Shown here: positions 25,050-33,846 of the stretch, piece by piece
Layout of the letters: each line of letters starts with the position of its first letter
Position numbering within the stretch: position 1 is the first letter of the stretch
Assembly (NCBI GenBank): GCA_041396905.1
Contig: JAWKXQ010000003.1
Span: forward strand, 62,001-126,000
DNA length: 64,000 bases
Direction: 5' to 3'
Source: JACXVD01 sp020446665
Lineage (GTDB): Bacteria > Pseudomonadota > Alphaproteobacteria > Sphingomonadales > Sphingomonadaceae
Position numbers and translations under genes: made by a program
Notes under the pieces: generated by a model
The model's database searches: none
Told to the model about the DNA's origin: nothing
Seen by the model: the letters and a program-made list of their open reading frames with translations, nothing else

Positions 25050-25134
25050 TCAGAAACGCCAGGTCACTTCCACCTTCACGGTGGGCGGCAAATTGCCAAA
25101 GCCGAGCTGATCAGCCTGATCGCCAGCGGGCAGA
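25050..25134 (-). pseudogene. Apparent C-terminal remnant of a TonB-dependent receptor
   Basis: Directly after the sulfotransferase stop, the minus strand reads in one frame ADLPAGDQADQLGFGNLPP then TVKVEVTWRF and a stop. A last beta-strand ending in Trp-Arg-Phe is the normal end of TonB receptors. No start or barrel precedes it, because the sulfotransferase gene occupies that place. I infer that a receptor gene was lost by deletion. The piece is only about 29 codons, so chance likeness is possible. Confidence 0.45.
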
Positions 25135-26418
25135 TCAGCCGATGGCCGCCCGTGCGGTGGCGCGATCTTCCAGCGGGATACCATAAGTCCGCACATAGTC
25201 GCCCAGCTGGTCATGCACCTGCGCCGCGCTCAGCCCGAATTCTTCCAGGCTGTAGCGATGCGGGTGCCGCTTGAGATTGGCCGAGCGCGCGAGATAGGCC
25301 TCCATCGCCGGCAGAGCAGGCTCCATATCGAAGCCGAGGAAATCATAGACCCGCGCCATCGTGCCGCGCCAGTCACGCTCCATCTCTTCATATTGCACAT
25401 CGATCATCCGCTCACACGGGATGGAATCACGCGCAGCGCGCATCCGTTCGATCTGCAGCCGGGTCTTGTGCAGCCATTCACGCCCGACCTCATCAGCCTT
25501 CGCATCGTCTGAATAGAGCATGGTCTGGTTCCATGCGAGCGAGGCAGCGCTGCCCACCACGGCATTGGGATCGCGATGGGTGAAGATCAGCCGTGCATCG
25601 GGAAAGACATTCAGCAGCGCGGGCAGATCCAGCATGTGCTGCGGCGTCTTGAGGATCCATGGGCGGATGGAAGATGCCTGTTGCGACCAGCCGATCAGCC
25701 GCAACAAATCCGCCAGATAAAGATAGGCAGGCGTCGCATCCTGCGCTTCACACCAGCGGCCATAGCTGGGGATCATCCACTGCGCTTCATGTTTCATCCC
25801 CCACATGCTGGCAACCAGCAGGCCCAGCTCTTCCTCCGGCTCCATCGGCCCGGTCGGGTGGATGTTCAACGTGCGTGGATTGGCGAGGCGCGCCACCTTC
25901 ATCGCGCGGGCCGCCAGTGTCGGGCGAATATCCTCCACCCCTTCGTCAAAGCCGGGGCGCGGGACCGGGCTGATCGTTTCAAAACTGCGCATATGGGTAA
26001 AGCGCCGGTCGCTTGCGAGCAGGCGATGCATGCGCGTGGTGCCCGACCGCATCGGGCCGACAATCACCACCGGGCGCTTGATCGGGCGGGCAAGGATTTC
26101 TGGATAGCGGGCAAACCAGTCATGCGCCCAAAGCCGGTCCTGCAGCACTTTCTGGAACTGCATCTGCGCGATGAAAGTGCCCGCGCTGTTCAGCCGCGCC
26201 TCCCCCTTCAGCGCGTCGATCATCACATCCATCGGCCCTTCGAACCAGTGGTCGCCATAATCCTCCAGCCCGGTGCGCGCCGCCATCCGATCCATCAGCT
26301 CGCCCTTGTCCAGCGTGGGCGGGCTCATCAGGCCGGTTTTCCAGCCTGCCCCGATCACGCGATTGGCAAAGCCAATAAAGAGCGTCCGCTTGGGCGGCAG
26401 GATTATGTCATCGGTCAA
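25135..26418 (-). CDS. Sulfotransferase-family protein
   Basis: The 427-residue product has the PAPS 5'-phosphosulfate loop VIVGPMRSGTTRMHRLLASD near residue 115 and the 3'-phosphate motif region ARLIFTHRDPNAVVGSAASL. These are the two hallmark blocks of the sulfotransferase superfamily. The acceptor is unknown. The start is unclear: the frame opens only at a TTG (26418, MTDDIILPPKRTLFIGFANR) with no good ribosome site, and the first internal ATG is 30 codons later. It is divergent from serS. Confidence 0.88.
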   Translation of the reverse strand: MTDDIILPPKRTLFIGFANRVIGAGWKTGLMSPPTLDKGELMDRMAARTGLEDYGDHWFEGPMDVMIDALKGEARLNSAGTFIAQMQFQKVLQDRLWAHDWFARYPEILARPIKRPVVIVGPMRSGTTRMHRLLASDRRFTHMRSFETISPVPRPGFDEGVEDIRPTLAARAMKVARLANPRTLNIHPTGPMEPEEELGLLVASMWGMKHEAQWMIPSYGRWCEAQDATPAYLYLADLLRLIGWSQQASSIRPWILKTPQHMLDLPALLNVFPDARLIFTHRDPNAVVGSAASLAWNQTMLYSDDAKADEVGREWLHKTRLQIERMRAARDSIPCERMIDVQYEEMERDWRGTMARVYDFLGFDMEPALPAMEAYLARSANLKRHPHRYSLEEFGLSAAQVHDQLGDYVRTYGIPLEDRATARAAIG

Positions 26419-26546
26419 GGAAAGCCCCCGGCAGTCATCAGGAAGGCTGATTTAGCTGCCAGACGGGCGCGCGGATTGTCCACCCCCATGGGCAAAGCTT
26501 TTGCAGCCTGTTGCCATTTATCCCCGCCGCGCATAGTCCCGCGCTC

Positions 26547-27989
26547 ATGCATGATATTCGCCTGATCCGGGACACCCCCGAAGCTTTCGATGCCGGTCTC
26601 GCCCGCCGTGGGCTGGATCCGGCCTCTGCCGCCATTCTCGATCTCGACACGCGCCGCCGCGCGGTGACGACGCAGATGCAGGAAGCGCAAAGCCGCCGCA
26701 ATGATGCCAGCAAGGCCATCGGGCAGGCCATGGGCAAGGGCGACACGGAAACCGCTGAGAAGCTCAAGGCTGAAGTGGCTGAGATCAAGCAGACGCTGCC
26801 CCAGCTGGAAGAGCAGGACCGGCAATTGGGCGCAGAACTGGAAGATATGCTCGCGCGCCTGCCCAATACGCCTGCCGACGATGTGCCCGACGGCGCGGGC
26901 GAAGAGGATAATGTCGAAGTCAGCACATGGGGCACCCCGCGCGATTTCGCCTTCGAGCCGAAGGAACATGCCGATATCGGCCCGGCGCTGGGGATGGATT
27001 TCGAAACCGGCGCGGCGCTGAGCGGGGCACGCTTTACGTTCCTGCGCGGCGGCATGGCCCGCCTGCACCGCGCGCTGGCGCAATTCATGCTCGACAAGCA
27101 TACGCTGGAAAATGGCTATACTGAGTGCAACCCGCCGGTGCTGGTCAATGATGCGGCGATGTATGGCACGGACAAGCTGCCGAAATTTGCCGAGGATAGC
27201 TTTCAAACCAGGCTTACTTTAAAGTCAGAGAAGCTTGAGGGCATAATTGAGCGGTTGATTGGAGATGCATTCGTTTCCTGGCAGGATCCCAAAAATGCAC
27301 TCGCACCAACGTTTGATGATATTGCAAGATCCATTCGCAGACATGTCATGGATACCTACGAGAAAGACGAAGCCGGTCGCCGCTGGCTGATCCCCACCAG
27401 CGAAGTCAGCCTGACCGCCTCCGTCGCAGGCCAGATCCTTCCTGACCTTTCCGCTCCCATCCGCCTCACCGCACACAGCCTGTGCTTCCGCAGCGAAGCG
27501 GGCGCGGCGGGCAAGGATACGCGCGGCTTCATCCGCCAGCACCAGTTTGAAAAGGTGGAGCTGGTCAGCATCTGCCGCCCGGAAGAGAGCGAAGCCGAGC
27601 ATGAGCGGATGACCGCTTGCGCCGAAGGTATCCTGCAAGCACTCGACCTGCCCTATCGCAAAGTGCTGCTCTGCACCGGCGACATGGGTTTCGGCGCGCG
27701 CAAGACCTACGACCTCGAAGTCTGGCTGCCCGGCCAGGGCGCTTATCGCGAGATCAGTTCCTGTTCCAACACCGGCGCGTTTCAGGCCCGGCGAATGAAT
27801 GCCCGCTATCGGCCGGAAGGCGAGAAGAAGACCGAATTCGTCCACACGCTGAACGGTTCCGGCCTTGCAGTCGGCCGCACGCTGGTGGCGGTGATGGAAA
27901 ATTATCAGCAGGACGATGGCAGCGTCACAATTCCGCAAGTTCTGCGCCCTTACATGGGCGGTGTCGAAAGGCTTGAACCCAACACCTGA
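26547..27989 (+). CDS. serS: Serine--tRNA ligase with an in-frame insertion
   Basis: The 480-residue class II synthetase starts MHDIRLIRDTPEAFDAGL and has an N-terminal coiled-coil arm. Motif 2 is FRSEAGAAGKDTRGFIRQHQFEKVE and motif 3 GSGLAVGRTLVAVMENY. The usual length is about 425 residues. The excess lies at residues 222-276, between KLPKFAEDSFQT and RRWLIPTSEVSLT, where most SerRS have a short loop. This stretch (27210-27374) is about 44% GC by my count, with codons unlike the rest of the gene, yet it keeps the frame and all catalytic motifs. The enzyme is therefore probably active. It heads a run of co-oriented genes with surE. Confidence 0.95.
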   Translation: MHDIRLIRDTPEAFDAGLARRGLDPASAAILDLDTRRRAVTTQMQEAQSRRNDASKAIGQAMGKGDTETAEKLKAEVAEIKQTLPQLEEQDRQLGAELEDMLARLPNTPADDVPDGAGEEDNVEVSTWGTPRDFAFEPKEHADIGPALGMDFETGAALSGARFTFLRGGMARLHRALAQFMLDKHTLENGYTECNPPVLVNDAAMYGTDKLPKFAEDSFQTRLTLKSEKLEGIIERLIGDAFVSWQDPKNALAPTFDDIARSIRRHVMDTYEKDEAGRRWLIPTSEVSLTASVAGQILPDLSAPIRLTAHSLCFRSEAGAAGKDTRGFIRQHQFEKVELVSICRPEESEAEHERMTACAEGILQALDLPYRKVLLCTGDMGFGARKTYDLEVWLPGQGAYREISSCSNTGAFQARRMNARYRPEGEKKTEFVHTLNGSGLAVGRTLVAVMENYQQDDGSVTIPQVLRPYMGGVERLEPNT

Positions 27990-28030
27990 TCCGTTCGACT
28001 TGAATACAATTCCAGCAAAGGAGAGTCCCG

Positions 28031-28864
28031 ATGAGCAGCAGTCCGTGGAGCCACAGCCGCAGCGCGAATGTGTCAGACGACATTGATTTCTTCATCCGGG
28101 GCGAAGACCTGCAATTTGTCGAGATTGAGCTCGATCCCGGCGAAAGCGCGGTGGCCGAGGCCGGCGCGATGGTTTGGAAAGACGCCAGCGTGGTGATGGA
28201 AACCGTGTTCGGTGATGGTAGCGGCGGCGAAGAAGGCGGCTTCATGGGCAAGCTGCTGGGCGCGGGCAAGCGGCTCGTCACCGGGGAAAGCCTGTTCACC
28301 ACGGTCTTCACCCATCAGGGACAGGGCAAGGCGCGGGTCGCCTTTGCCTCCCCCACCCCCGGCACGATCCTGCCGATCAAGCTCGATAGCGTTGGCGGCA
28401 CGCTGATCTGCCAGAAAGACAGCTTCCTCGCCGCTGCACGCGGGGTGCAGATGGGCATTGCCTTCCAGCAGAAGATGATGACCGGCCTGTTCGGCGGGGA
28501 AGGCTTCATCATGCAGAAGCTTGACGGCGATGGCTGGGTCTTCGTCCAGATGGGCGGCACGCTGGTGGAACGCGAGCTGGCCGCAGGCGAGGAAATCCAC
28601 GTCGATACGGGCTGCGTGGCGGCCTATACTGCGGGCGTGGACATGGATGTCACCCGTGTGGGCGGGGTCAAGACCATGCTGGTCGGCGGCGAAGGCGTGT
28701 TCTTCGCCCGGCTGCGCGGCCCCGGCAAAGTGTGGATCCAGTCGCTGCCCTTCAGCCGCCTCGCCGGCCGCATGCTCGCCGCTGCCGGCCCGCGTGGCGG
28801 CCAGAACCGCGGCGAAGGCAGCGTGCTCGGCAGCCTCGGCGATATCGTGATGGGCGGGGATTGA
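28031..28864 (+). CDS. AIM24 / TIGR00266 family protein
   Basis: The 277-residue beta-rich protein fits the TIGR00266 family: IELDPGESAVAEAGAMVWKD near the N-terminus, repeated Gly-rich strands (GGTLICQKDSFLAAARGVQMG), IMQKLDGDGWVFVQMGGTLVER, and the C-terminal VWIQSLPFSRLA. AAGGAG precedes the ATG. The biochemical function is unknown; the yeast namesake affects mitochondrial inner-membrane architecture. It sits between serS and surE in an apparent operon. Confidence 0.9.
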   Translation: MSSSPWSHSRSANVSDDIDFFIRGEDLQFVEIELDPGESAVAEAGAMVWKDASVVMETVFGDGSGGEEGGFMGKLLGAGKRLVTGESLFTTVFTHQGQGKARVAFASPTPGTILPIKLDSVGGTLICQKDSFLAAARGVQMGIAFQQKMMTGLFGGEGFIMQKLDGDGWVFVQMGGTLVERELAAGEEIHVDTGCVAAYTAGVDMDVTRVGGVKTMLVGGEGVFFARLRGPGKVWIQSLPFSRLAGRMLAAAGPRGGQNRGEGSVLGSLGDIVMGGD

Positions 28865-28874
28865 TCGCAACACG

Positions 28875-29639
28875 ATGAGAATCCTCCTCACCAATGACGA
28901 TGGGATCAATGCCCCCGGCCTTGCCGTGCTGGAGGAAATCGCCGCTGAGCTGAGCGATGATGTGTGGATTTGCGCGCCGAGCGAGGAGCAATCGGGCGCA
29001 GGCCATTCACTCACTCTCACCCGCCCGGTGCGGATGCGCAAACATGGGGAGCGGCGATTTTCCGTGACGGGCACGCCGACGGATTCCGTCGCCATGGGTC
29101 TGAAGCAGGTGCTGGGCGGCAATCCGGACCTGATCCTGTCCGGGGTCAATCGCGGGGCCAATCTGGGCGATGACATCACCTATTCGGGCACCGTCTCTGC
29201 CGCGATCGAAGGGGCGCTGGCCGGGGTGCGCGCGATTGCGCTGAGCCAGGTCTATTCGCGCGAAGGCATGGGCGATGATGTGCCCTTTGACGCGGCCCGC
29301 CAATGGGGCGTGCGGGTGATCCGGCCCTTGCTGGGTGCGCCCTTGCCCAAACGCACGCTGGTAAATGTAAATTTTCCGCCGCTCCCGGCCAGTGAAGTCA
29401 AGGGAATCCGCGTAGTCAGGCAGGGTTTCCACGATTATTCGCGCAGTTCCGTGGTCGAAGGGCGTGACCCGCGCGGCTATCGCTATTACTGGTTTGGGCT
29501 GGAAGCGATCGAGCATACGCTCGACCACGGAACAGACCTCGAAGCGATTGACGAGGGGTTTGTGTCAGTCACGCCATTGCAGCTGGACCTGACACACCAC
29601 GCCTCGCTTGGCGCCCTGGCAGATCGGTTCGAGGGGTAA
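28875..29639 (+). CDS. surE: 5'/3'-nucleotidase SurE
   Basis: The 254-residue product has the metal site LLTNDDGINAPG (Asp8, Asp9), the Ser in CAPSEEQSGAGHSLT, and the SGVNRGANLGDDITYSGTVSAA block. SurE dephosphorylates nucleoside monophosphates and is linked to stationary-phase survival. It starts 11 bases after the AIM24-like gene and is followed after 17 bases by an NlpD-like gene, an arrangement common in proteobacteria. Confidence 0.96.
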   Translation: MRILLTNDDGINAPGLAVLEEIAAELSDDVWICAPSEEQSGAGHSLTLTRPVRMRKHGERRFSVTGTPTDSVAMGLKQVLGGNPDLILSGVNRGANLGDDITYSGTVSAAIEGALAGVRAIALSQVYSREGMGDDVPFDAARQWGVRVIRPLLGAPLPKRTLVNVNFPPLPASEVKGIRVVRQGFHDYSRSSVVEGRDPRGYRYYWFGLEAIEHTLDHGTDLEAIDEGFVSVTPLQLDLTHHASLGALADRFEG

Positions 29640-29656
29640 GCTGGGGAAACGACCCG

Positions 29657-30436
29657 ATGAAACGCGCTTTGCTCCTGCCACTGGCCGCTCTGCTGGTCGC
29701 CGCCGGTAATCCGGCCACGGAAACCGAACATGTGGTGACCGAAGGGGAGACATTGGGCGGCATCGCCAATCGCGCCAAGGTTCCGCTTTCCGTAATTGCC
29801 GAGGCCAATGGCCTGGCCGAACCCTACAAGGTGCGGATCGGCCAGAAGCTCGTGATCCCGCGCCAGCGTGTGCATACGGTCAAGGAAGGCGAGACCGGTT
29901 TCGGCATCGCGCTCCAATATGGCGTCCCTTTCAGCCAGATCGCGATTGCCAACGGGCTGGATGATAATGGCACGGTAAAAGTCGGCCAGCGGCTGATTAT
30001 CCCGGCCATGGTCAATGCCACACCGCGCGCCGTGCCAGTGCGGACAGAGCCCTATTTCCGCCGCCCGCATGATGGCGCGACGTTGCTGGGTTTCACCATG
30101 CGCGCGGATGGCAAGGGGCATGACGGGCTGGATTTTGACGCGGGCGTGGGTGACATGGTGCGCGCCTCTGCCAGCGGAACCGTGATCTTTGCCGGGGAAG
30201 AAAGCAGCCGCTTTGGCCGGCTGGTGGTGATCGACCACGGAAATGGCTGGCACACCGCCTATGGCCATCTGGCCCGTATCACCGTGAGCAAGGGCGAAGT
30301 GGTGAAATCGGGCGAGCGCATCGGTATTGCCGGTGATGCAGGTATCGCCACAAGGCCGGAGCTCCATTTCGAAATCCGCAAGGATGGCAAGCCGATTGAT
30401 CCGGCGGGCAAACTGCCGGATCGCCGCAGCGAATGA
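29657..30436 (+). CDS. LysM/M23-domain protein, NlpD-like
   Basis: The 259-residue product has a signal peptide and two LysM motifs (HVVTEGETLGGIANRAKVPL and HTVKEGETGFGIALQYGVPF). A C-terminal M23/LytM domain follows with GHDGLDF and WHTAYGHL. The final motif reads ELHFEIRK where active M23 peptidases have HxH, so the first His is Glu. The second zinc His is kept. This points to a non-catalytic amidase activator of the NlpD/EnvC sort rather than an endopeptidase, by inference. It overlaps the channel gene downstream as ATGA. Confidence 0.88.
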   Translation: MKRALLLPLAALLVAAGNPATETEHVVTEGETLGGIANRAKVPLSVIAEANGLAEPYKVRIGQKLVIPRQRVHTVKEGETGFGIALQYGVPFSQIAIANGLDDNGTVKVGQRLIIPAMVNATPRAVPVRTEPYFRRPHDGATLLGFTMRADGKGHDGLDFDAGVGDMVRASASGTVIFAGEESSRFGRLVVIDHGNGWHTAYGHLARITVSKGEVVKSGERIGIAGDAGIATRPELHFEIRKDGKPIDPAGKLPDRRSE

Positions 30437-31554
30437 GCGAACGCGAAGGCCAGATTTTGCCCAAGGAGCACCGGACTGCGCGCGGCCCCGGTTTCAAGCC
30501 ACTGCGCCGCGCGGTAAAGGTGCCGGTCTGGGGTGACCTTGGCATCAGGCTGGGGCTTGCCCTTTCGCTGATCATGCTAGTGGTGATGATCCATTGGTGG
30601 GATCGTGACGGGCTGGTCGATAATCACGATGGCGTCGTCAGCTTTATCGACGTTGTCTATTTCACCATGATTTCCATCACCACGACCGGTTTTGGCGATA
30701 TTGCCCCGGTCAGCGACAAGTCCCGCCTGGTCGAAGCCCTTATCGTGACACCTGTCCGTTTTGCCGTGCTCTTCATCTTTGTCGGCACGGCCTATAATTT
30801 CATTATCAAGCGCAGCTGGGAGAAATGGCGCATGGCCCGCATTCAGGAACAGCTATCCAACCACATCGTGGTGCTGGGCTACGGCGTTTCCGGCTCCGAA
30901 AGCGTGGCGGAACTGATCGAACGCGGCACCGATCCCAGCAGCATCGTGGTGATCGACCCGGGTGAAGAGCGGCTGGAACATGCAGAGAAACTGGGCTGCA
31001 ATGTGATGGCTGGCGATGCCACGCGCGATGACACGCTCAACGCCGTGCGCATTGCAGAGGCACAGAATGTGCTGGTTTCCGCCGGACGCGATGACACCTC
31101 CATCCTGATCGTGCTGACCGTGCGACATCTGGCGCCCAAGGTTCCCATCAGCGTGGTGGTGCGCGCGGCGGACAATGAATTCCTCGCCCGGCAGGCCGGG
31201 GCGAACAATGTCATCAATCCGGTGCGCTTTACCGGCCTGCTGCTCGCCGGCAGCGCGCGCGGAGCGCATATTTCCGATTATCTCGCTGATCTTGCCTCTG
31301 TCACAGGCCGGGTGCAGCTGGTGGAACGCAAGGTCGAACGGGAAGAAATCGGCCGCTCCATTTCCGATCTCGGCTCCGGCGGACGCGGGCTGCGCGTCTA
31401 TCGCGGGGGCAAGGTGATCGGCTTCTGGGAAGACGAATGCCAGTCCTTGCGTGAAGGCGATATCGTGGTGGAAATCGTCCCCACCGACCGTGGCGAACAG
31501 CGCGGCGACGGCCACTTCACCTCTGACGACGCCAAGATCAGCGAAGCAGAATAA
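30433..31554 (+). CDS. Two-TM potassium channel with RCK (TrkA-N) domain
   Basis: The 373-residue product has a first span (LGIRLGLALSLIMLVVMIHWW), a pore loop with filter TTTGFGD, and a second span (VRFAVLFIFVGTAYNFII). A cytoplasmic Rossmann RCK domain (HIVVLGYGVSGSESVAELIE) and a TrkA-C-like end follow. The filter is TGFGD rather than TVGYGD, a variant seen in prokaryotic channels. It starts inside the stop of the NlpD-like gene, so translation is coupled. Its 3' end overlaps the convergent DUF1761 gene by 17 bases. Confidence 0.92.
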   Translation: MSEREGQILPKEHRTARGPGFKPLRRAVKVPVWGDLGIRLGLALSLIMLVVMIHWWDRDGLVDNHDGVVSFIDVVYFTMISITTTGFGDIAPVSDKSRLVEALIVTPVRFAVLFIFVGTAYNFIIKRSWEKWRMARIQEQLSNHIVVLGYGVSGSESVAELIERGTDPSSIVVIDPGEERLEHAEKLGCNVMAGDATRDDTLNAVRIAEAQNVLVSAGRDDTSILIVLTVRHLAPKVPISVVVRAADNEFLARQAGANNVINPVRFTGLLLAGSARGAHISDYLADLASVTGRVQLVERKVEREEIGRSISDLGSGGRGLRVYRGGKVIGFWEDECQSLREGDIVVEIVPTDRGEQRGDGHFTSDDAKISEAE

Positions 31555-31936
31555 ACACCCCGCCCATCGCCAGCATACCGGCAATCAGATGGCCTGCATC
31601 AATGAGGAAGATCGTCAGACTGCGGCGCAGAAACAGATAATTGATCGCAAGCGCCGGGACCATGATGGTCGCGCCAAAGCCGAATGCCATCATCCAGATC
31701 ACATGGGTCGGCGGCTGGGTGCGCGCGATATTGTGGCCGAACATGCTCGCCACCACCAGCTCTGCCACAAAGCACAGGCCAAAGATCATCGCCGGATTGC
31801 CGGATTTGATCTGTTCCTCGCTCAAGCCGCTTTCCCGCTGCCAGATCTTGCCGAACAGCACCGTGTACCACAGCGCCCCCACGGCAAAGAACGCGACTGC
31901 GCCCAGCACCACTGCCAGCCAGTTTACCGGACCCAT
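31538..31936 (-). CDS. DUF1761 family membrane protein
   Basis: The 132-residue product has four predicted spans, starting MGPVNWLAVVLGAVAFFAVGALWY. The family-like WYTVLFGKIWQRESGLSEEQIKSGNPAMIFGLCF follows, and the end is HLIAGMLAMGGVFILLR. GGGAG lies 8 bases before the ATG at 31936; an upstream ATG at 31954 is less well placed. The function is unknown. Confidence 0.85.
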   Translation of the reverse strand: MGPVNWLAVVLGAVAFFAVGALWYTVLFGKIWQRESGLSEEQIKSGNPAMIFGLCFVAELVVASMFGHNIARTQPPTHVIWMMAFGFGATIMVPALAINYLFLRRSLTIFLIDAGHLIAGMLAMGGVFILLR

Positions 31937-32010
31937 TGCATGTCTCCCTTCCATCCTAGTCCCGCATTGCCTGTAGCGCAGGACGCCGCGCAGGTGTAGA
32001 GGGCCGCGCC

Positions 32011-33375
32011 ATGGCGACGATACCGGATCAGAAGAAAGTGGGCATGGTCAGCCTTGGCTGCCCCAAGGCGCTGGTGGATTCAGAGCGAATCCTCACCAAA
32101 CTGCGTGCCGATGGCTATGCGATGAGCCCTGACTATGCCGGGGCCGATGTGGTGCTGGTCAATACCTGCGGCTTTCTCGATTCCGCCAAGGAAGAAAGCC
32201 TGTCTGCCATTGGCGAGGCGATTGCGGAAAATGGCCGGGTGATCGTCACCGGCTGCATGGGCGAAGAGGCAGAAGTGATCCGCGCGCGGTTCCCGCAGGT
32301 CCTCGCTGTTACCGGCGCGCATCAATATGAGCAGGTGGTGGAGGCTGTGCATGAAGCAGCCCCGCCCAGTCAGGGGCCGTTTGTGGACCTTGTGCCGCAG
32401 CCCGATGTGAAGCTGACCCCGCGCCACTATTCCTATCTGAAAATCAGCGAAGGCTGCAATCACAGCTGCGCCTTCTGCATCATCCCCGATCTGCGTGGCA
32501 AGCTGGCCAGCCGCCGGGTCGATGCGGTGCTGCGCGAAGCGGAAAAGCTGGTCGCTGCAGGCACGAAGGAATTGCTGGTCATCAGCCAGGATACCTCTGC
32601 CTATGGCGTCGATATCCGCCATGAGGAGCGCGAGTGGAAAGGCCATGCCGTCCGCGCGCATATGACGGACCTTGCCCGCGAGCTGGGGCAGCTGCGCACA
32701 CCGGAAGGCGACACGCCATGGGTGCGGCTGCACTATGTCTATCCCTATCCCCATGTCGATGCAGTGATCCCGCTGATGGCGGAAGGGCTGATCACGCCCT
32801 ATCTCGACATCCCTTTCCAGCATGCGAGTCCCAAAGTGCTGAAGGCGATGAAGCGCCCGGCCAATGAAGCCAAGGTGCTGGAACGGCTGAAGAACTGGCG
32901 CGAAATCTGCCCCGATATTGCGATCCGTTCCAGCTTCGTGGTCGGCTTCCCCGGCGAGACAGAGGACGATTTCCGCTATCTGCTCGACTGGCTGGAAGAG
33001 GCCCAGCTCGACCGGGTCGGAGCCTTCCGGTTTGAGCCGGTGGAAGGGGCACAGGCCAATGCCCTGCCCGATCCTGTGCCGGAAGCGATCAAGGAAGAAC
33101 GCTACGCCCGGATCATGGAAGTGACCGAGCGCATCAGCGCGGCCAAATTGCAGGCCAAGGTCGATACACGCATCCCGGTCATCATCGACGAAGTGGGCGA
33201 GCCGGACGAAGATGGCGATATCGGCGCGACAGGCCGCAGCCAGGCCGATGCGCCCGAGATCGACGGCGCGGTCTATCTGCGCAATGTCCCCGCCACGCTG
33301 GCGCAAGGCGATTTCGTAACGGTCGAAGTGGAAGAGGCCGATGCGCATGACCTCTACGGGGTGATTGCCGGGTGA
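32011..33375 (+). CDS. rimO: Ribosomal protein uS12 methylthiotransferase RimO
   Basis: The 454-residue product has an N-terminal MTTase domain with Cys17 (SLGCPKALVDSE), Cys53 (VNTCGFLDSAKEES) and Cys82 (TGCMGE), which hold the auxiliary cluster. The radical-SAM motif CNHSCAFC is at residues 149-156, and a TRAM domain ends the protein. SLGCPKALVDSE and the CGFLDSAKEES block distinguish RimO from MiaB. It adds a methylthio group to an Asp of ribosomal protein S12. The stop overlaps the next gene as GTGA. Confidence 0.97.
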   Translation: MATIPDQKKVGMVSLGCPKALVDSERILTKLRADGYAMSPDYAGADVVLVNTCGFLDSAKEESLSAIGEAIAENGRVIVTGCMGEEAEVIRARFPQVLAVTGAHQYEQVVEAVHEAAPPSQGPFVDLVPQPDVKLTPRHYSYLKISEGCNHSCAFCIIPDLRGKLASRRVDAVLREAEKLVAAGTKELLVISQDTSAYGVDIRHEEREWKGHAVRAHMTDLARELGQLRTPEGDTPWVRLHYVYPYPHVDAVIPLMAEGLITPYLDIPFQHASPKVLKAMKRPANEAKVLERLKNWREICPDIAIRSSFVVGFPGETEDDFRYLLDWLEEAQLDRVGAFRFEPVEGAQANALPDPVPEAIKEERYARIMEVTERISAAKLQAKVDTRIPVIIDEVGEPDEDGDIGATGRSQADAPEIDGAVYLRNVPATLAQGDFVTVEVEEADAHDLYGVIAG

Positions 33376-33788
33376 GGCAGGAAGTCGGCCAGCTGGAGGT
33401 CGCCACACGTGGTCGCGGGCTGATCGAGATTACTAACGAGGTGGCACGCTGGATCGCCGGGACCGGGATCCAGACCGGCCTCGTCACCCTGCTCTGCCGC
33501 CACACCTCTGCCAGCTTGCTGATAAACGAAAACGCCGCCCCAGCCGTACAGCGCGACATGCTGCGCTGGCTGGAACAGGTAGCGCCAGAGGGGCCGCATT
33601 ATGAGCATGATGATGAAGGGCCGGACGACATGCCCGCCCATCTCAAATCCGCGCTGACCGGGGTGAACCTGTCCATTCCCGTTAGCGATGGGCGCATGTT
33701 GCTGGGCACATGGCAGGGCATTTACCTCGCCGAACACCGCACAAGCCCCCACCAGCGGCGCGTGGTACTGCATGTGATGGGGGAATAG
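33372..33788 (+). CDS. YjbQ/UPF0047 family protein
   Basis: The 138-residue product has a GTG start overlapping the rimO stop. Family blocks are GLVTLLCRHTSASLLINENA and HLKSALTGVNLSIPVSDGRMLLGTWQGIYLAEHR. The family has been called a secondary thiamine-phosphate synthase because of low-level activity in E. coli; the real role is unsettled. Three metal-ligand His can be seen: the one in CRHTSAS and two later. Confidence 0.92.
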   Translation: MRQEVGQLEVATRGRGLIEITNEVARWIAGTGIQTGLVTLLCRHTSASLLINENAAPAVQRDMLRWLEQVAPEGPHYEHDDEGPDDMPAHLKSALTGVNLSIPVSDGRMLLGTWQGIYLAEHRTSPHQRRVVLHVMGE

Positions 33789-33846
33789 GCGGCGTTGGCA
33801 ACAGCCTGACATTCCGGTTGCGCCCCGGCGACGAACAAAAACCACC

